Of a DNA stretch of 64,000 bases, positions 18,723 to 27,440 are shown one piece after another. The first letter of the stretch is position 1. Each line of letters begins with the position of its first letter. Position numbers and translations under genes: made by a program. This stretch comes from Streptomyces kanamyceticus (GTDB taxonomy: Bacteria; Actinomycetota; Actinomycetes; Streptomycetales; Streptomycetaceae), in the NCBI RefSeq assembly GCF_008704495.1, contig NZ_CP023699.1, positions 9,052,001 to 9,116,000 of the forward strand, read 5' to 3'. The notes below the pieces were generated by a model. That model made no database searches, was not told the DNA's origin, and saw nothing but the letters and a program-made list of their open reading frames with translations.

Positions 18723-21700
18723 TCAGGCCACCTCCGCGAACGCCGTGCAGTAGTCGAGGACCGGGTCGATCCGGGCGCCGGTCGCCGGATCGTCGTACGG
18801 CGACATGAGGTCGGAGAACGTGGGCGGGGTCAGAGCGGGGGCGTCGGCGCCCGCCGCGAAGGCGGTCCGCGTCCCGCTGCCCGCGAACTTCTTCTCGCAG
18901 CGGATGGTCACCGACGTCTCGAAGAAGCCGATCTCGATGCTGATGGTGAGGCTGGCCCGGCCGATCGCGTAGCCGTCCTTGTAACCCAGCTCCATGTACA
19001 GCTCGATGGAGGCGGAGACGATGCCGAGCACGTCGACCTCGCCGCGGGCGCGCAGATAGCCGACGAGCGTGACGCTCTTCTGCGCGAGGTCGAGGCGGAA
19101 GTAGATGCCCGCCATCACGGACAGGCTGCCGCTGGCCACGCCGAAGTTCATGGACACGGCGGCGCCGAACTCCAGGGCGGCGTCCATGACGGCGATCTCT
19201 TTGGGAGTGAGGACGATCCCGAAGTAGCCGCCGCCGCCCAGCATCGACACCGTGAGCCGGAAGGGCGCCTCCCGGCGGCAGAACGCGAACCCGGCCTGCA
19301 GCGGGGTGTCGCCGATGAAGGGGACCGAGAGCGCGGCGTTCAGCGAGAGGTTCTCCAGGCTGAAGACACCGACGGCCGCGTTCGGCAGCTGCATCGAGTA
19401 GTTCGCGTGGATCCCGGAGCTGTCCACGGTGATCGCGGGCGGGTCGCTGAAGCCGTCCAGCGGAATGATGTTGCGCAGGGTCTGGACGAACTCCAGGTTC
19501 CCGACGAAGTCGACGCCGCCGAACTTCACCTCCACGTCCGGTTTCTGCCCGGCACGCATCGTGAACTTGATCTGGTCGAAGTGCAGCACGATCGCGTCGA
19601 AGCCCGGGACCATGCGCAGGTCGAACTTGCCGAGGGTGCAGGTGACGTCCGCCGCCTGGGTCACATCCGGACGCAGCGACCCCCGCAGGTCGGTGACCAG
19701 CGTCAACTTGCCCACCGGCCAGAACACGGCGTCCTCGGCCTTGGTCGGCGTCGGCTTGTCCGGGGTCCAGGCCTTGATGTCGGGCTGCCATTCGAGGCGC
19801 GAGGTGACGAGGTCGGGCAACTTGGCGCCGAGTGCCGCCAGTTCGATCGCCTTCTTCAGGGCGAGCGCCTGACCGACGGCGCTGTCCCAGGTGGCGACCT
19901 GCTCGGCGATCCTGCTGAGCAGCTGCCGCACGCCGGTGTCCACCGCGGCGGGCAGCCCGACGCGCAGCGCGGCGAGCGCCTCGGAGAACGCGTTGAAGGC
20001 GTTCTCCACCTCTTCGATGGTGGTGGGGTCGGGCAGGCCCTCCAGCTGACCGACGATGTAGTCGACCAGGAGCTGGGTGAATGCGGCCGCCGCGTCCGTC
20101 ACGCGGATGACCTGGTCCGCGATGTCGGGGAACTGCTCCTCGACCGAGGTGAGCAGATCGCGAAGGCCGCGCAGGTCGCTGAGGAATCCGGTGACCGCGT
20201 TGACGGTCGCCGTGAAGAAGTTCGGCGCCTTCAGGTTGTCCAGGCCGATCTCGCTCATGATCTCCGAGAGCGGGAACATTCCGAACAGCTTCGCCCCGGA
20301 CAGTGCCCCGAAGTAGTCGAGGGGGTTGAACCGGCCCTGCGCGAGCTTGGCCCACTTGTCGACGGCCTGCCCGTCGGCCGCCAGCAGGTGGGCGGGGGTG
20401 GCCGCGACGGGTCCCGTGAGCCGGGAGAGCCCCGCCACCGGGAAGTTCGGCTGGGCGAGCGCGCCCGCGTTCTGGCCGCCGTCGCGGAAGGTGAGGTCCA
20501 CGGCCTGGGCCAGCTCGATGAAGACCTGCCCCTTGTTCGCCTCGGTGAAGGCGTCCCGTACGTACGGCTCGGGATAGAACACCGACTGCTGCTGATCCCC
20601 GCCGAAGCCGGTGCCGAAGCGGCTCAGCGCGGGGACGACGGCGCGCGCCCAGCGCACTGTCGGCACGAACCGGGGGTGATCGGTGGGATCGAGGCCGAGG
20701 AGGGCGTCGGTGGTCTCGGCGCCCCAGATCAGCTGGCCGGTGGCGAGCGTCGTGTCGTCGGGCTTGCGGCTCGGCGCGTAGGCGAGGGACTGGCCGCGCA
20801 CGTCCGCGACGGTCCGCCGCACAGCGGGGTCGCCGAGATCGGGCGGCTGGGGCACCGGACCGGAGACGAGCCCCTGATAGTGCGTGACGACCGCCCGCAC
20901 ATCGGCCTTGTTCTCGTGCACGAGCTTGCCGACGAACGCCATCGGCGTACGGAACTCCAGGCGGCGTCCGTCGAGATCGACCATGGCGACCTGGAAGGCG
21001 AACGGATCATCGGTCGAGGACACCGGGAAGAAGGCGAGCTTCTCGTTCGGGTCGCCGTCGATCGAGGACAGGCCGGGGATCGGCCGCGGCGTCAACAGGT
21101 CAGGCGTGACCAGGGTGAGCAGCCGCACGCTGGTGAACGGGAAGAGGCGGTGCAGGCGCCGCTGGTCGGCGTTCTCCTCCGGGGTGCCGTAGGCGCGCAC
21201 CGGTTCGCGCACCATGATGAAGAACCGCTGGTTGAGGTAGGCGGCACGGTCGGGGCGCGCGTGGTCGAACTTGCGCTCCGTGACCTTGACCAGGTCCGCC
21301 AGGTGCCCGAAGGGGAACAGGCGGCCCCGGTACATCACGCGTACGTAGTGGTCGCGGCCGAGGGCCGCGCGGTGGCGCCACTGGGTGACGTCGAAGCCGG
21401 TGGGCGGACGGTCCCAGCGGCCGAGCGAGTCGAGCCAGCCGCCCAGGGTGGACAGGATCAGGTGGTCGACGGCGAGCGGCTCGGGCACGAAGCCGCCGGG
21501 CAGCTCCCTGTTGGAGGTCAGGTGCACCACCGATGACCGGTCCTTGCGGTCCAGGGCCATGGTGAATTCGTTGCCGCCGCGATCCAGCGGGCGCGGGACC
21601 GCCGGGTCGAACCCCGGGTCGCGGGTCCATACGGCGCGGGCGCGGTCGGCCCGCATCCGGGTGTGCCAGAGCTCGACCCGGTCACCCGGGTCGGGCAGCG

Positions 21701-22409
21701 CGGTGGCGTGCGTCCACGCGGCGGTCTGGGGCGGTGACAGGAGCAGGCGGTAGGGCAGTTCGAGCCCGGTGCGCGGGTCGTCGGGGTTGGCCAGGGGGTT
21801 CTCGGGACGGGGGCCCGCGGCGGCCTGGGACTCCGCGGCGGGGGCGGCGACGAGCCCGGCGGCGAGGGGCTCGTCAGGACCGTGCCGCGCGGTCAGTTCG
21901 GCCACCGCACGAGCCAGTCGCAGGGCCTGGAACGCATCGAGGCGCGCACCGCCGGAGACCGGAGCGAGGCCGGTCGCGGCGGCGGGTTCACGGGCGGCGT
22001 CCACCACCCGCAACGGGAGCGTCCGCATGGCCGTGAGCAGGCCCGACTCGGTGTAGTCGATGGCGTCGTCGGCGCCCACGGCGAAGACCAGGACACTGCG
22101 GCCGCCGATGCGCGAGGCGACGGGCGGCGGCTTGTGCTGCTCGCTGCCCGCCCGGGCAGCCGACGGCGGGTTCGCCGCTTCGGGCAGGCCGGGGCTCACT
22201 TCGAAGAAGGCCTGTTCGGCGACGTGCTGCGGGCCGAAGGTGACGACGAGGAAGGCGGGTTGGGCGGGGTCCTTGCGGACGAGACGGCGGGGACCGAGCA
22301 GGGGGCGGACGAGACTCAGGCCCAGGAAGCCGAAGGTGAGGTCCAGCAGGTCGGTGGCCCGCAGGAGACGGTAGGGGGGAGGTGGCGGAGGGGATGAGGA
22401 AGCGCTCAT
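18723..22409 (-). CDS. Giant protein of unknown function (1228 aa)
   Basis: Not recognised by family name. Residues 1-560 are globular with no known motif. Residues about 640-830 are helical and may form a long alpha-helical bundle (ATVNAVTGFLSDLRGLRDLL and following). The last 400 residues are alternating beta-strands with glycine turns (LGGGGYFGIVLTPKEIAVMD, then SLSVMAGIYFRLDLAQKSVT), as in large beta-solenoid or barrel-like domains. No signal peptide is seen. ATG 22409 is preceded by GGGAGAG. It is the first gene of a three-gene operon with the 1379-aa protein and a secreted protease. Confidence 0.8.
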   Translation of the reverse strand: MSASSSPPPPPPYRLLRATDLLDLTFGFLGLSLVRPLLGPRRLVRKDPAQPAFLVVTFGPQHVAEQAFFEVSPGLPEAANPPSAARAGSEQHKPPPVASRIGGRSVLVFAVGADDAIDYTESGLLTAMRTLPLRVVDAAREPAAATGLAPVSGGARLDAFQALRLARAVAELTARHGPDEPLAAGLVAAPAAESQAAAGPRPENPLANPDDPRTGLELPYRLLLSPPQTAAWTHATALPDPGDRVELWHTRMRADRARAVWTRDPGFDPAVPRPLDRGGNEFTMALDRKDRSSVVHLTSNRELPGGFVPEPLAVDHLILSTLGGWLDSLGRWDRPPTGFDVTQWRHRAALGRDHYVRVMYRGRLFPFGHLADLVKVTERKFDHARPDRAAYLNQRFFIMVREPVRAYGTPEENADQRRLHRLFPFTSVRLLTLVTPDLLTPRPIPGLSSIDGDPNEKLAFFPVSSTDDPFAFQVAMVDLDGRRLEFRTPMAFVGKLVHENKADVRAVVTHYQGLVSGPVPQPPDLGDPAVRRTVADVRGQSLAYAPSRKPDDTTLATGQLIWGAETTDALLGLDPTDHPRFVPTVRWARAVVPALSRFGTGFGGDQQQSVFYPEPYVRDAFTEANKGQVFIELAQAVDLTFRDGGQNAGALAQPNFPVAGLSRLTGPVAATPAHLLAADGQAVDKWAKLAQGRFNPLDYFGALSGAKLFGMFPLSEIMSEIGLDNLKAPNFFTATVNAVTGFLSDLRGLRDLLTSVEEQFPDIADQVIRVTDAAAAFTQLLVDYIVGQLEGLPDPTTIEEVENAFNAFSEALAALRVGLPAAVDTGVRQLLSRIAEQVATWDSAVGQALALKKAIELAALGAKLPDLVTSRLEWQPDIKAWTPDKPTPTKAEDAVFWPVGKLTLVTDLRGSLRPDVTQAADVTCTLGKFDLRMVPGFDAIVLHFDQIKFTMRAGQKPDVEVKFGGVDFVGNLEFVQTLRNIIPLDGFSDPPAITVDSSGIHANYSMQLPNAAVGVFSLENLSLNAALSVPFIGDTPLQAGFAFCRREAPFRLTVSMLGGGGYFGIVLTPKEIAVMDAALEFGAAVSMNFGVASGSLSVMAGIYFRLDLAQKSVTLVGYLRARGEVDVLGIVSASIELYMELGYKDGYAIGRASLTISIEIGFFETSVTIRCEKKFAGSGTRTAFAAGADAPALTPPTFSDLMSPYDDPATGARIDPVLDYCTAFAEVA

Positions 22410-22535
22410 GTGACTCTCCCGTCAAACGGCCCCTCAAGGCTCCCGAACTCGCCCCGGTCACTTGCCTGTTGGGACCTGTTGCCACCCGAATGAGTGAATG
22501 TGGGCGAACCGGGCATACACCCTGAGTCGTCGGCC

Positions 22536-22626
22536 CGGTGAGACCCGTGTCGGCCGATGTGGTGTCTGGCGTGTTCCTGCCCGGTTCCCCCTGCTCATCC
22601 GCGGCCCTCGGAGCGGGGTCTCACCG
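22536..22626. repeat. Long-range inverted repeat in the 211-nt spacer before the giant-protein operon
   Basis: CGGTGAGACCC (22536-22546) is repeated in inverse orientation as GGGTCTCACCG (22616-22626), 69 nt away and overlapping the stop codon of the aminotransferase gene. It may be a regulatory site pair or an RNA stem at the end of the cyclitol operon. No other feature is seen in this spacer. Confidence 0.45.
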
Positions 22627-23814
22627 CCCGTCGAGCAGCGACCGAAGCCCCGTGGCCAGGCGTTCGTACTCGGCGGGCGCGTTGTAGACCTGCCCGCAGA
22701 TCCGGATGCCACCGCCGCCCGGCCAGGCCCAGATCAGCACCCGGCAGCCGAGCCGTGTCGCGATCTCCTCGCGCAGGGCGACGGCCTCGTCCTGGGTGCG
22801 GCCGAGACGTGACGGCAGGCGCAGTGCCCGCATGGCGAGGCGGTCGTCGGAGGGCAGCGGGGTCAGTCCCGGCAGGCGCGCGAGGAGTTCGGCGCCGTAG
22901 GCGGCGAGGGCGCTGTTGTGGGCGCGTACGCGGTCCGGGCCGAGGCCGGTGAGCAGGTCGAGGCCCTCGGGGGCGGCCAGCCAGCCCGTGTAGTCGACGG
23001 TGGCCCGGTACTCGACGGCGCGGGGGTAGCCCCGGTGGTCCTCCCAGGAGGGGACGGGCGCGGGCACCAGGTCGCGGTGGGCGGGGGACGTCACGAGCAG
23101 GGCGCTGCCCGGCGGGGCGTACCCCCACTTGTGCAGGTTGCCGAACCAGAAGTCGGGTCCGCCCGCCAGGGGTTCGGCGAGCATGCCGGGGGCGTGGGCG
23201 CCGTCGACCACGGTGGTCACACCGCGCTCGGCGAGGTCGGCGAGGAGCGCGGGGGTGGCGATGAAGCGGGCGGTGGGCGAGCTGATGTGGTCGAGCAGCG
23301 CGACGCGCGTACGCGAGGTGAGCCCGGCGAGCACCGCGGCGCGCACCGCGTCCTCGTCCGGCAGGTCGGGACCCAGGGCGACGGTCCTGACGCGGGCCCT
23401 GCGGGCGGCGGCCGCCACGACCGTGCCGTAGCCGTGGTCGGTGACCAGGACCTCGTCGTCGGGCGCCAGGCGCAGCGCGTCGAGGGCCAGGTTGGCGGCC
23501 TCGGTGGCGTTGCTGACCAGGGCGGTCCCCGCGGGGTCCGCGCCGATGTGGGCCGCGATGCGGGTGCGGGCGTCGGCGACGCGGTCGGCGACGCCGAGGA
23601 AGAACTCGTCGGGGTTGTCGTCGGCCTCCTCGGCCAGCTGCCGTTGGACGCGGGAGACGGGGAGCGGGACGGCACCGAAGGAGCCGTGGTTGAGGTGGGC
23701 GACGCGCGGGCCGAGCCGGAAGAGCTCGGCGCCACCGGGGAACGCGGCGGGCGCTGCGGGGGCGGGGATGCTGGTGTGAGTCACACCGTCGATTGTCGGC
23801 CCCGAACCCGTCAT
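22621..23814 (-). CDS. Class V aminotransferase (isopenicillin N epimerase-like), PLP enzyme
   Basis: A 397-aa PLP enzyme of fold type I, class V (CefD/EgtE-like). The PLP lysine is in FGNLHKWGYAPPG, the cofactor aspartate in VVDGAHAPG, and SNATEAANLAL forms part of the phosphate cup. ATG 23814 overlaps the stop of the Gfo/Idh gene (ATGA). It is the last gene of the cyclitol operon. Members act as amino-acid epimerases, desulfurases or lyases. It could aminate or process a pathway intermediate, but it is not of the DegT type normally used for valienamine formation, so the role is uncertain. Confidence 0.85.
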   Translation of the reverse strand: MTGSGPTIDGVTHTSIPAPAAPAAFPGGAELFRLGPRVAHLNHGSFGAVPLPVSRVQRQLAEEADDNPDEFFLGVADRVADARTRIAAHIGADPAGTALVSNATEAANLALDALRLAPDDEVLVTDHGYGTVVAAAARRARVRTVALGPDLPDEDAVRAAVLAGLTSRTRVALLDHISSPTARFIATPALLADLAERGVTTVVDGAHAPGMLAEPLAGGPDFWFGNLHKWGYAPPGSALLVTSPAHRDLVPAPVPSWEDHRGYPRAVEYRATVDYTGWLAAPEGLDLLTGLGPDRVRAHNSALAAYGAELLARLPGLTPLPSDDRLAMRALRLPSRLGRTQDEAVALREEIATRLGCRVLIWAWPGGGGIRICGQVYNAPAEYERLATGLRSLLDGR

Positions 23815-24845
23815 CCGGGCAGGCCCTGATCACGTTCGCGGTCGAAGTGCGGGGCCGGTGTGTGCTCCGCCCCGCCGTCGGCGCGCGACGCCGCGGCTCG
23901 TACCGCGTCGATCAGCCGCGCGATCAGACGGCTCTGCTCCGTCGGCACCAGGTAGCCCGTGCCGACGGAGAGCGCGCGGTCCACGTCGGTGACCATCAGC
24001 CGGTACGGGTCGGTCGGCGCGTACTCCCGTACGTCCGCGGTTCGGCGCACGTGTTCGGACGTCGTGGCGAGTGTGCAGGGGGCCGCGCCCGCCGTGAAGG
24101 CGGGCTCCGACAGGCGCAGCGATCCCTCGGTGCCGTGGACGGCGAACTCCTCGGCGAGCTCGCTGTCCAGGGAACACCGGATCTCGGCGGTCCCGCCGCA
24201 GGGGAAAGCGAGGTCAGCGACCACCGAGCGGTCGGCGGACGAGGCGTCCCAGCTCTCCCACCGCGCGTGCTCGACGCGCGGCATCCGCCAGGAGAACGCC
24301 GCGAGCGCGGCCGAGAGCGCGTAGTAGCCCACGTCGTACAGGGCTCCGCCGCCGAGCGCGGGGACGCGGCGGTAGTTGTCCGGCGCCGGTGCGAGGCCGT
24401 GGAAGGCGGCCGTGACGTGCAGGGGGCGGCCGATCGCCGATCCCGCGATGGCCGCCTCCGCGTCGCGGGTGCGCGGGTGCCACCGGTTCCACGCGGCCTC
24501 CACGAGGGTCCGCTCCGCGCGGCGCGCCGCCTGCTCCATCGCCGCGGTCTCCGTCTCGGTGAGGCCCAGCGGCTTCTCGCACAGCACGTGCTTGCCCGCG
24601 GCGAGGGCCGCCTCGACCCAGGGGCGGTGCGCGGAGTTGTGCAGCGCCACGTAGACGATGTCGACCTCCGGGTCGGCCAGGAGGTCGGGGTAGGCGGTGT
24701 AGGTGCGCCGGGGCGCGAGCGCGGCGGCCCGGGCCTCGTCGCGCGCGGCGACCGCGTGGAGGCGGGCGCCAGGCGCGGCGTGCACGGCCGGAGCCAGGCT
24801 CGACGCGGCGATCGAACCGGCGCCCAGGAATCCCCAGTTGGCCAT
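23811..24845 (-). CDS. Gfo/Idh/MocA-family dehydrogenase
   Basis: A 344-aa NAD(P)-dependent oxidoreductase. The Rossmann start is GFLGAGSIAASSLAPAV, and the family motif CEKPLG (with its active-site lysine) follows after GKHVL. GGGALYDVGYYAL corresponds to the usual G-G-G-x-x-x-D-x-G catalytic segment. The family oxidises or reduces sugars and cyclitols such as myo-inositol. It starts one base after the GH63-like gene stops and overlaps the aminotransferase. A redox step on a cyclitol or sugar fits the context. Confidence 0.88.
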   Translation of the reverse strand: MANWGFLGAGSIAASSLAPAVHAAPGARLHAVAARDEARAAALAPRRTYTAYPDLLADPEVDIVYVALHNSAHRPWVEAALAAGKHVLCEKPLGLTETETAAMEQAARRAERTLVEAAWNRWHPRTRDAEAAIAGSAIGRPLHVTAAFHGLAPAPDNYRRVPALGGGALYDVGYYALSAALAAFSWRMPRVEHARWESWDASSADRSVVADLAFPCGGTAEIRCSLDSELAEEFAVHGTEGSLRLSEPAFTAGAAPCTLATTSEHVRRTADVREYAPTDPYRLMVTDVDRALSVGTGYLVPTEQSRLIARLIDAVRAAASRADGGAEHTPAPHFDRERDQGLPG

Positions 24846-24846
24846 C

Positions 24847-26199
24847 TCAGACCTCCGTCGGCAGTCGGTGCCCCGCGGGCACGGAGTCGTCGTGCACGGC
24901 CTGATCGGCGGGGGAGCCCGGCGAGAGAAGCCACTCCGTGTGCAGCAGGTCGAGGACGAGCGTGCTCCAGCCGAAGGACCGCGCCCCGTGCCCCGCCGCG
25001 TCGTACGGGCCGTAGCACTCGCGCGGCCCTCGCGCCGCCACGCACTCGGCCGTGCGCAGCGCGAGCCGCCGGGCCTCCCGGTCGTACCCCCTGCGCCGCA
25101 GGCCCCCGTACAGGTACCAGTTGAGGTTCACCCAGCTCGACCCGCGGAAGATCGCGCCGGTGGCGAACGCGGGGTCGAAGGAGGGCTCGGTCGCGGCCAC
25201 GCTCGGGACCGGATAAGGGAGCCAGAACTCCCGCTCGTTCAGCAGGTGTTCGTGGATGAGGCGCTCCGCGATCGGCTCCGGGACGCCGTCGCCGATGAGC
25301 GGGAAGAGGGAGCTCGCCGTCAGCACCGTGGAGCGCCGCCCCGACACCAGGTCCAGGTCGAAGAAGGCCCCGCGTGCGGGGTCCCAGCAGTGCTCGACGA
25401 GCGCCGCCCAGATGTCCCGCGCCGCCGCGTCGGTGGCGCGCGAGACGGCTTCGGGGGCGCCCACCTCCGCCTGCAGCCGGGCGAGGGACATCAAGCCGTC
25501 GGCGTAGATCGAGTTGACGAGCACGTCGTTCCAGACGAACGCCCCGGCGGCGCGCAGCGGGCTCTCGGGGCGGCGGTCGTGGGAGTAGCCGTCGATGAGG
25601 CGGCGCATCGCGGCGTGCCAGTCGTCGCGCACGGCGTCCCGCGCCGACGTGTCGAGCCCGAGCGCCGCGTCGTACTTGGGGCTCATGTCCAGGCCCGACT
25701 CGTCCGGCTGGTAGATCTCGATGAGCCCGGTGCGCGGGCTGCGCCGGTGCCGGTGCAGCCAGTCGAAGAAGCCCTGCACGGCGGGGAGCGTCCGCCGCAG
25801 CCAGGCCAGGTCGAGGGTCGCCTCGTAGACGTGCTCGACGGCCCGGGCGATCACGGGCGGCGCGACGGTCACCGAGCGCCAGCCCTCCCACAGGTCGATC
25901 CTGAACTCGGCGGTGGCGCGCGGCCGCAGGTCGTCCTGCCAGAGCACCATGTGCGGCAGGAACCCGGTCCCGGTGACCGCGGAGAGCAGCGAGGACAGCT
26001 CGGTGCGCGCCCGTTCGGTGTCGACGTGCAGCAGGGCGATCGCGTGGAAGCTGCTGTCCCACGCCCACTGGAACGGATACGTCTCGGGCGAGGGGCAGGT
26101 GTAGTCGTAGGCGAGGCCCGCACCGGCCGAGAAGCCGGTGCGCCGGTTCTCGCGCAGCACATCGGCGGCCCTGTGCGCCGCCGTAGCGTGACTGGTCAA
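24847..26199 (-). CDS. GH63-like glycoside hydrolase ((alpha/alpha)6 barrel)
   Basis: A 450-aa cytosolic protein resembling bacterial GH63-type glucosylglycerate/mannosylglycerate hydrolases and trehalase-like enzymes. Telling segments are FQWAWDSSFHAIALLHVDTE near residue 40, YQPDESGLDMSPKYD near 165, and GAIFRGSSWVNLNWYLYGG with FGWSTLVLDLL toward the end. The start is TTG 26199, seven bases after GGAGG, and it overlaps the MFS stop (TTGA). Inverting hydrolysis of an alpha-glucoside is expected. Within the cluster it may trim a glucosylated intermediate, recycle failed product or protect the producer. Confidence 0.8.
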   Translation of the reverse strand: MTSHATAAHRAADVLRENRRTGFSAGAGLAYDYTCPSPETYPFQWAWDSSFHAIALLHVDTERARTELSSLLSAVTGTGFLPHMVLWQDDLRPRATAEFRIDLWEGWRSVTVAPPVIARAVEHVYEATLDLAWLRRTLPAVQGFFDWLHRHRRSPRTGLIEIYQPDESGLDMSPKYDAALGLDTSARDAVRDDWHAAMRRLIDGYSHDRRPESPLRAAGAFVWNDVLVNSIYADGLMSLARLQAEVGAPEAVSRATDAAARDIWAALVEHCWDPARGAFFDLDLVSGRRSTVLTASSLFPLIGDGVPEPIAERLIHEHLLNEREFWLPYPVPSVAATEPSFDPAFATGAIFRGSSWVNLNWYLYGGLRRRGYDREARRLALRTAECVAARGPRECYGPYDAAGHGARSFGWSTLVLDLLHTEWLLSPGSPADQAVHDDSVPAGHRLPTEV

Positions 26200-27440
26200 C
26201 TCTTGACCTCCGTGGGGTCCGGCCGCGGCGCGGCGGGACGGGGGATGGCGGATGGGGGAGTGCGTGGCGCGCGGTCCAGGAGGACGAGCAGCGCGGCCAC
26301 GGCGATGAGGAGTGCCGTGACGCCGAACGCGGGGCGGACACCGACCCGGTCGGAGAGCGCGCCGAGCAGCAGCGGGGCGCACATGATGGCCGTGGACGTC
26401 GTGAGGTAGACGCGGGCGGTGATCCGGTCGCTCTGGTCGGGGGCGACCTCGATGGCGAGCGAGAGCACCAGCGGGAAGAGGTTCGCCACGCCGAAGCCCG
26501 TGACGAAGAGGGCGACGAGCGCGACCGGGGCGGCGGTCGCCGTCCACAGCGGCAGGAAGCCCGCGCCCGTCACCGCCAGCGCGGCGACGACGAGAGGACG
26601 GGCGCGCCCGGGGCGGGCCACCGAGCTGCCGACCAGACGCCCGGCGAGCGCCCCCGCGGCGAACAGGCTCATCGCCGTGGCCGCGCTGTCGGAGCTCAGG
26701 CCCACCCCGCTGGACAGTTGGGGCGCTCCGTAGAACACCACGCAGAACTCCAGGCCGACCACGGTGCCCAACAGGGTGCACAGCAGCCGGAAGCGCGCCG
26801 GAAGAGGAGGGGCCTTCGCGCGGGCGGTCTTCCCGGGCGCGCCTGGCCCGCCTCGGCGCGGCGCCGCGCCGAACGGCACCCGTCGGCACGCGACGTACAG
26901 CACGGCGCCCGCGAGCAGCGGCACCACCAGCGCGGCACGCCACCCAGGACCGCTCGCCTGGAACGCGCCGACGGCGAGCGGGGCGAGCAGCGCCGTGGCG
27001 CTCGCGCCCGCGTTCGCCTCGACCAACGCCCGCTCGCGGTGCGGCCCGTGGTGATCGGAGAGCGCCGAAGCGGTCGCCGTCTGGAGCGTCGCCCCGGTGA
27101 CGCCCATGGCGAGCGAGGCCGCCAGGGTGTACGCCACGCCCGCCCACGCGCCGAGGGCCAGCAGCAGGGCGCTGACCGCCAGGGAGCCCGCGGCCGCCCA
27201 GAACAACCGGCGGCCGCCGAGCCGTGCGCTGACACGGGCGTAGAGCAGATTGGTGACGATGCCGCCCGCGGCGAAGAGCGTGGAGTGCGCGCTCATCGCG
27301 GCGTACGAGAGGTGGGTCTCCTCGCGGAGCAGCGGGAGCAACGGGCCCTGGACGTACAGGACATACGCGTACAGGGCGAGACCGCCGTACGCCATGCCCG
27401 TCACCGAGTCGCGGGTGAACCTCCCTGGTGGCCCGGTCAC
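26196..27440 (-). CDS. MFS transporter, probable product exporter
   Basis: A 414-aa major facilitator with about 12 hydrophobic helices; the N- and C-terminal halves are joined by a basic cytoplasmic loop (GAAPRRGGPGAPGKTARAK). The GTG start at 27440 overlaps the stop of the MDR dehydrogenase (GTGA), and the stop overlaps the TTG of the glycosidase. Its position inside the biosynthetic operon suggests export of the finished glycoside or of a related inhibitor. The substrate is not encoded in any visible motif. Confidence 0.87.
   Translation of the reverse strand: MTGPPGRFTRDSVTGMAYGGLALYAYVLYVQGPLLPLLREETHLSYAAMSAHSTLFAAGGIVTNLLYARVSARLGGRRLFWAAAGSLAVSALLLALGAWAGVAYTLAASLAMGVTGATLQTATASALSDHHGPHRERALVEANAGASATALLAPLAVGAFQASGPGWRAALVVPLLAGAVLYVACRRVPFGAAPRRGGPGAPGKTARAKAPPLPARFRLLCTLLGTVVGLEFCVVFYGAPQLSSGVGLSSDSAATAMSLFAAGALAGRLVGSSVARPGRARPLVVAALAVTGAGFLPLWTATAAPVALVALFVTGFGVANLFPLVLSLAIEVAPDQSDRITARVYLTTSTAIMCAPLLLGALSDRVGVRPAFGVTALLIAVAALLVLLDRAPRTPPSAIPRPAAPRPDPTEVKS

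Noticed and set aside
14652..21536. Two very long plus-strand open frames (over 1100 codons each) opposite the giant genes
   Set aside because: They lie exactly antisense to the minus-strand giant genes, have no ribosome-binding sites and are rich in Arg, Gly, Asp and Val as expected for mirror frames in high-G+C coding DNA.
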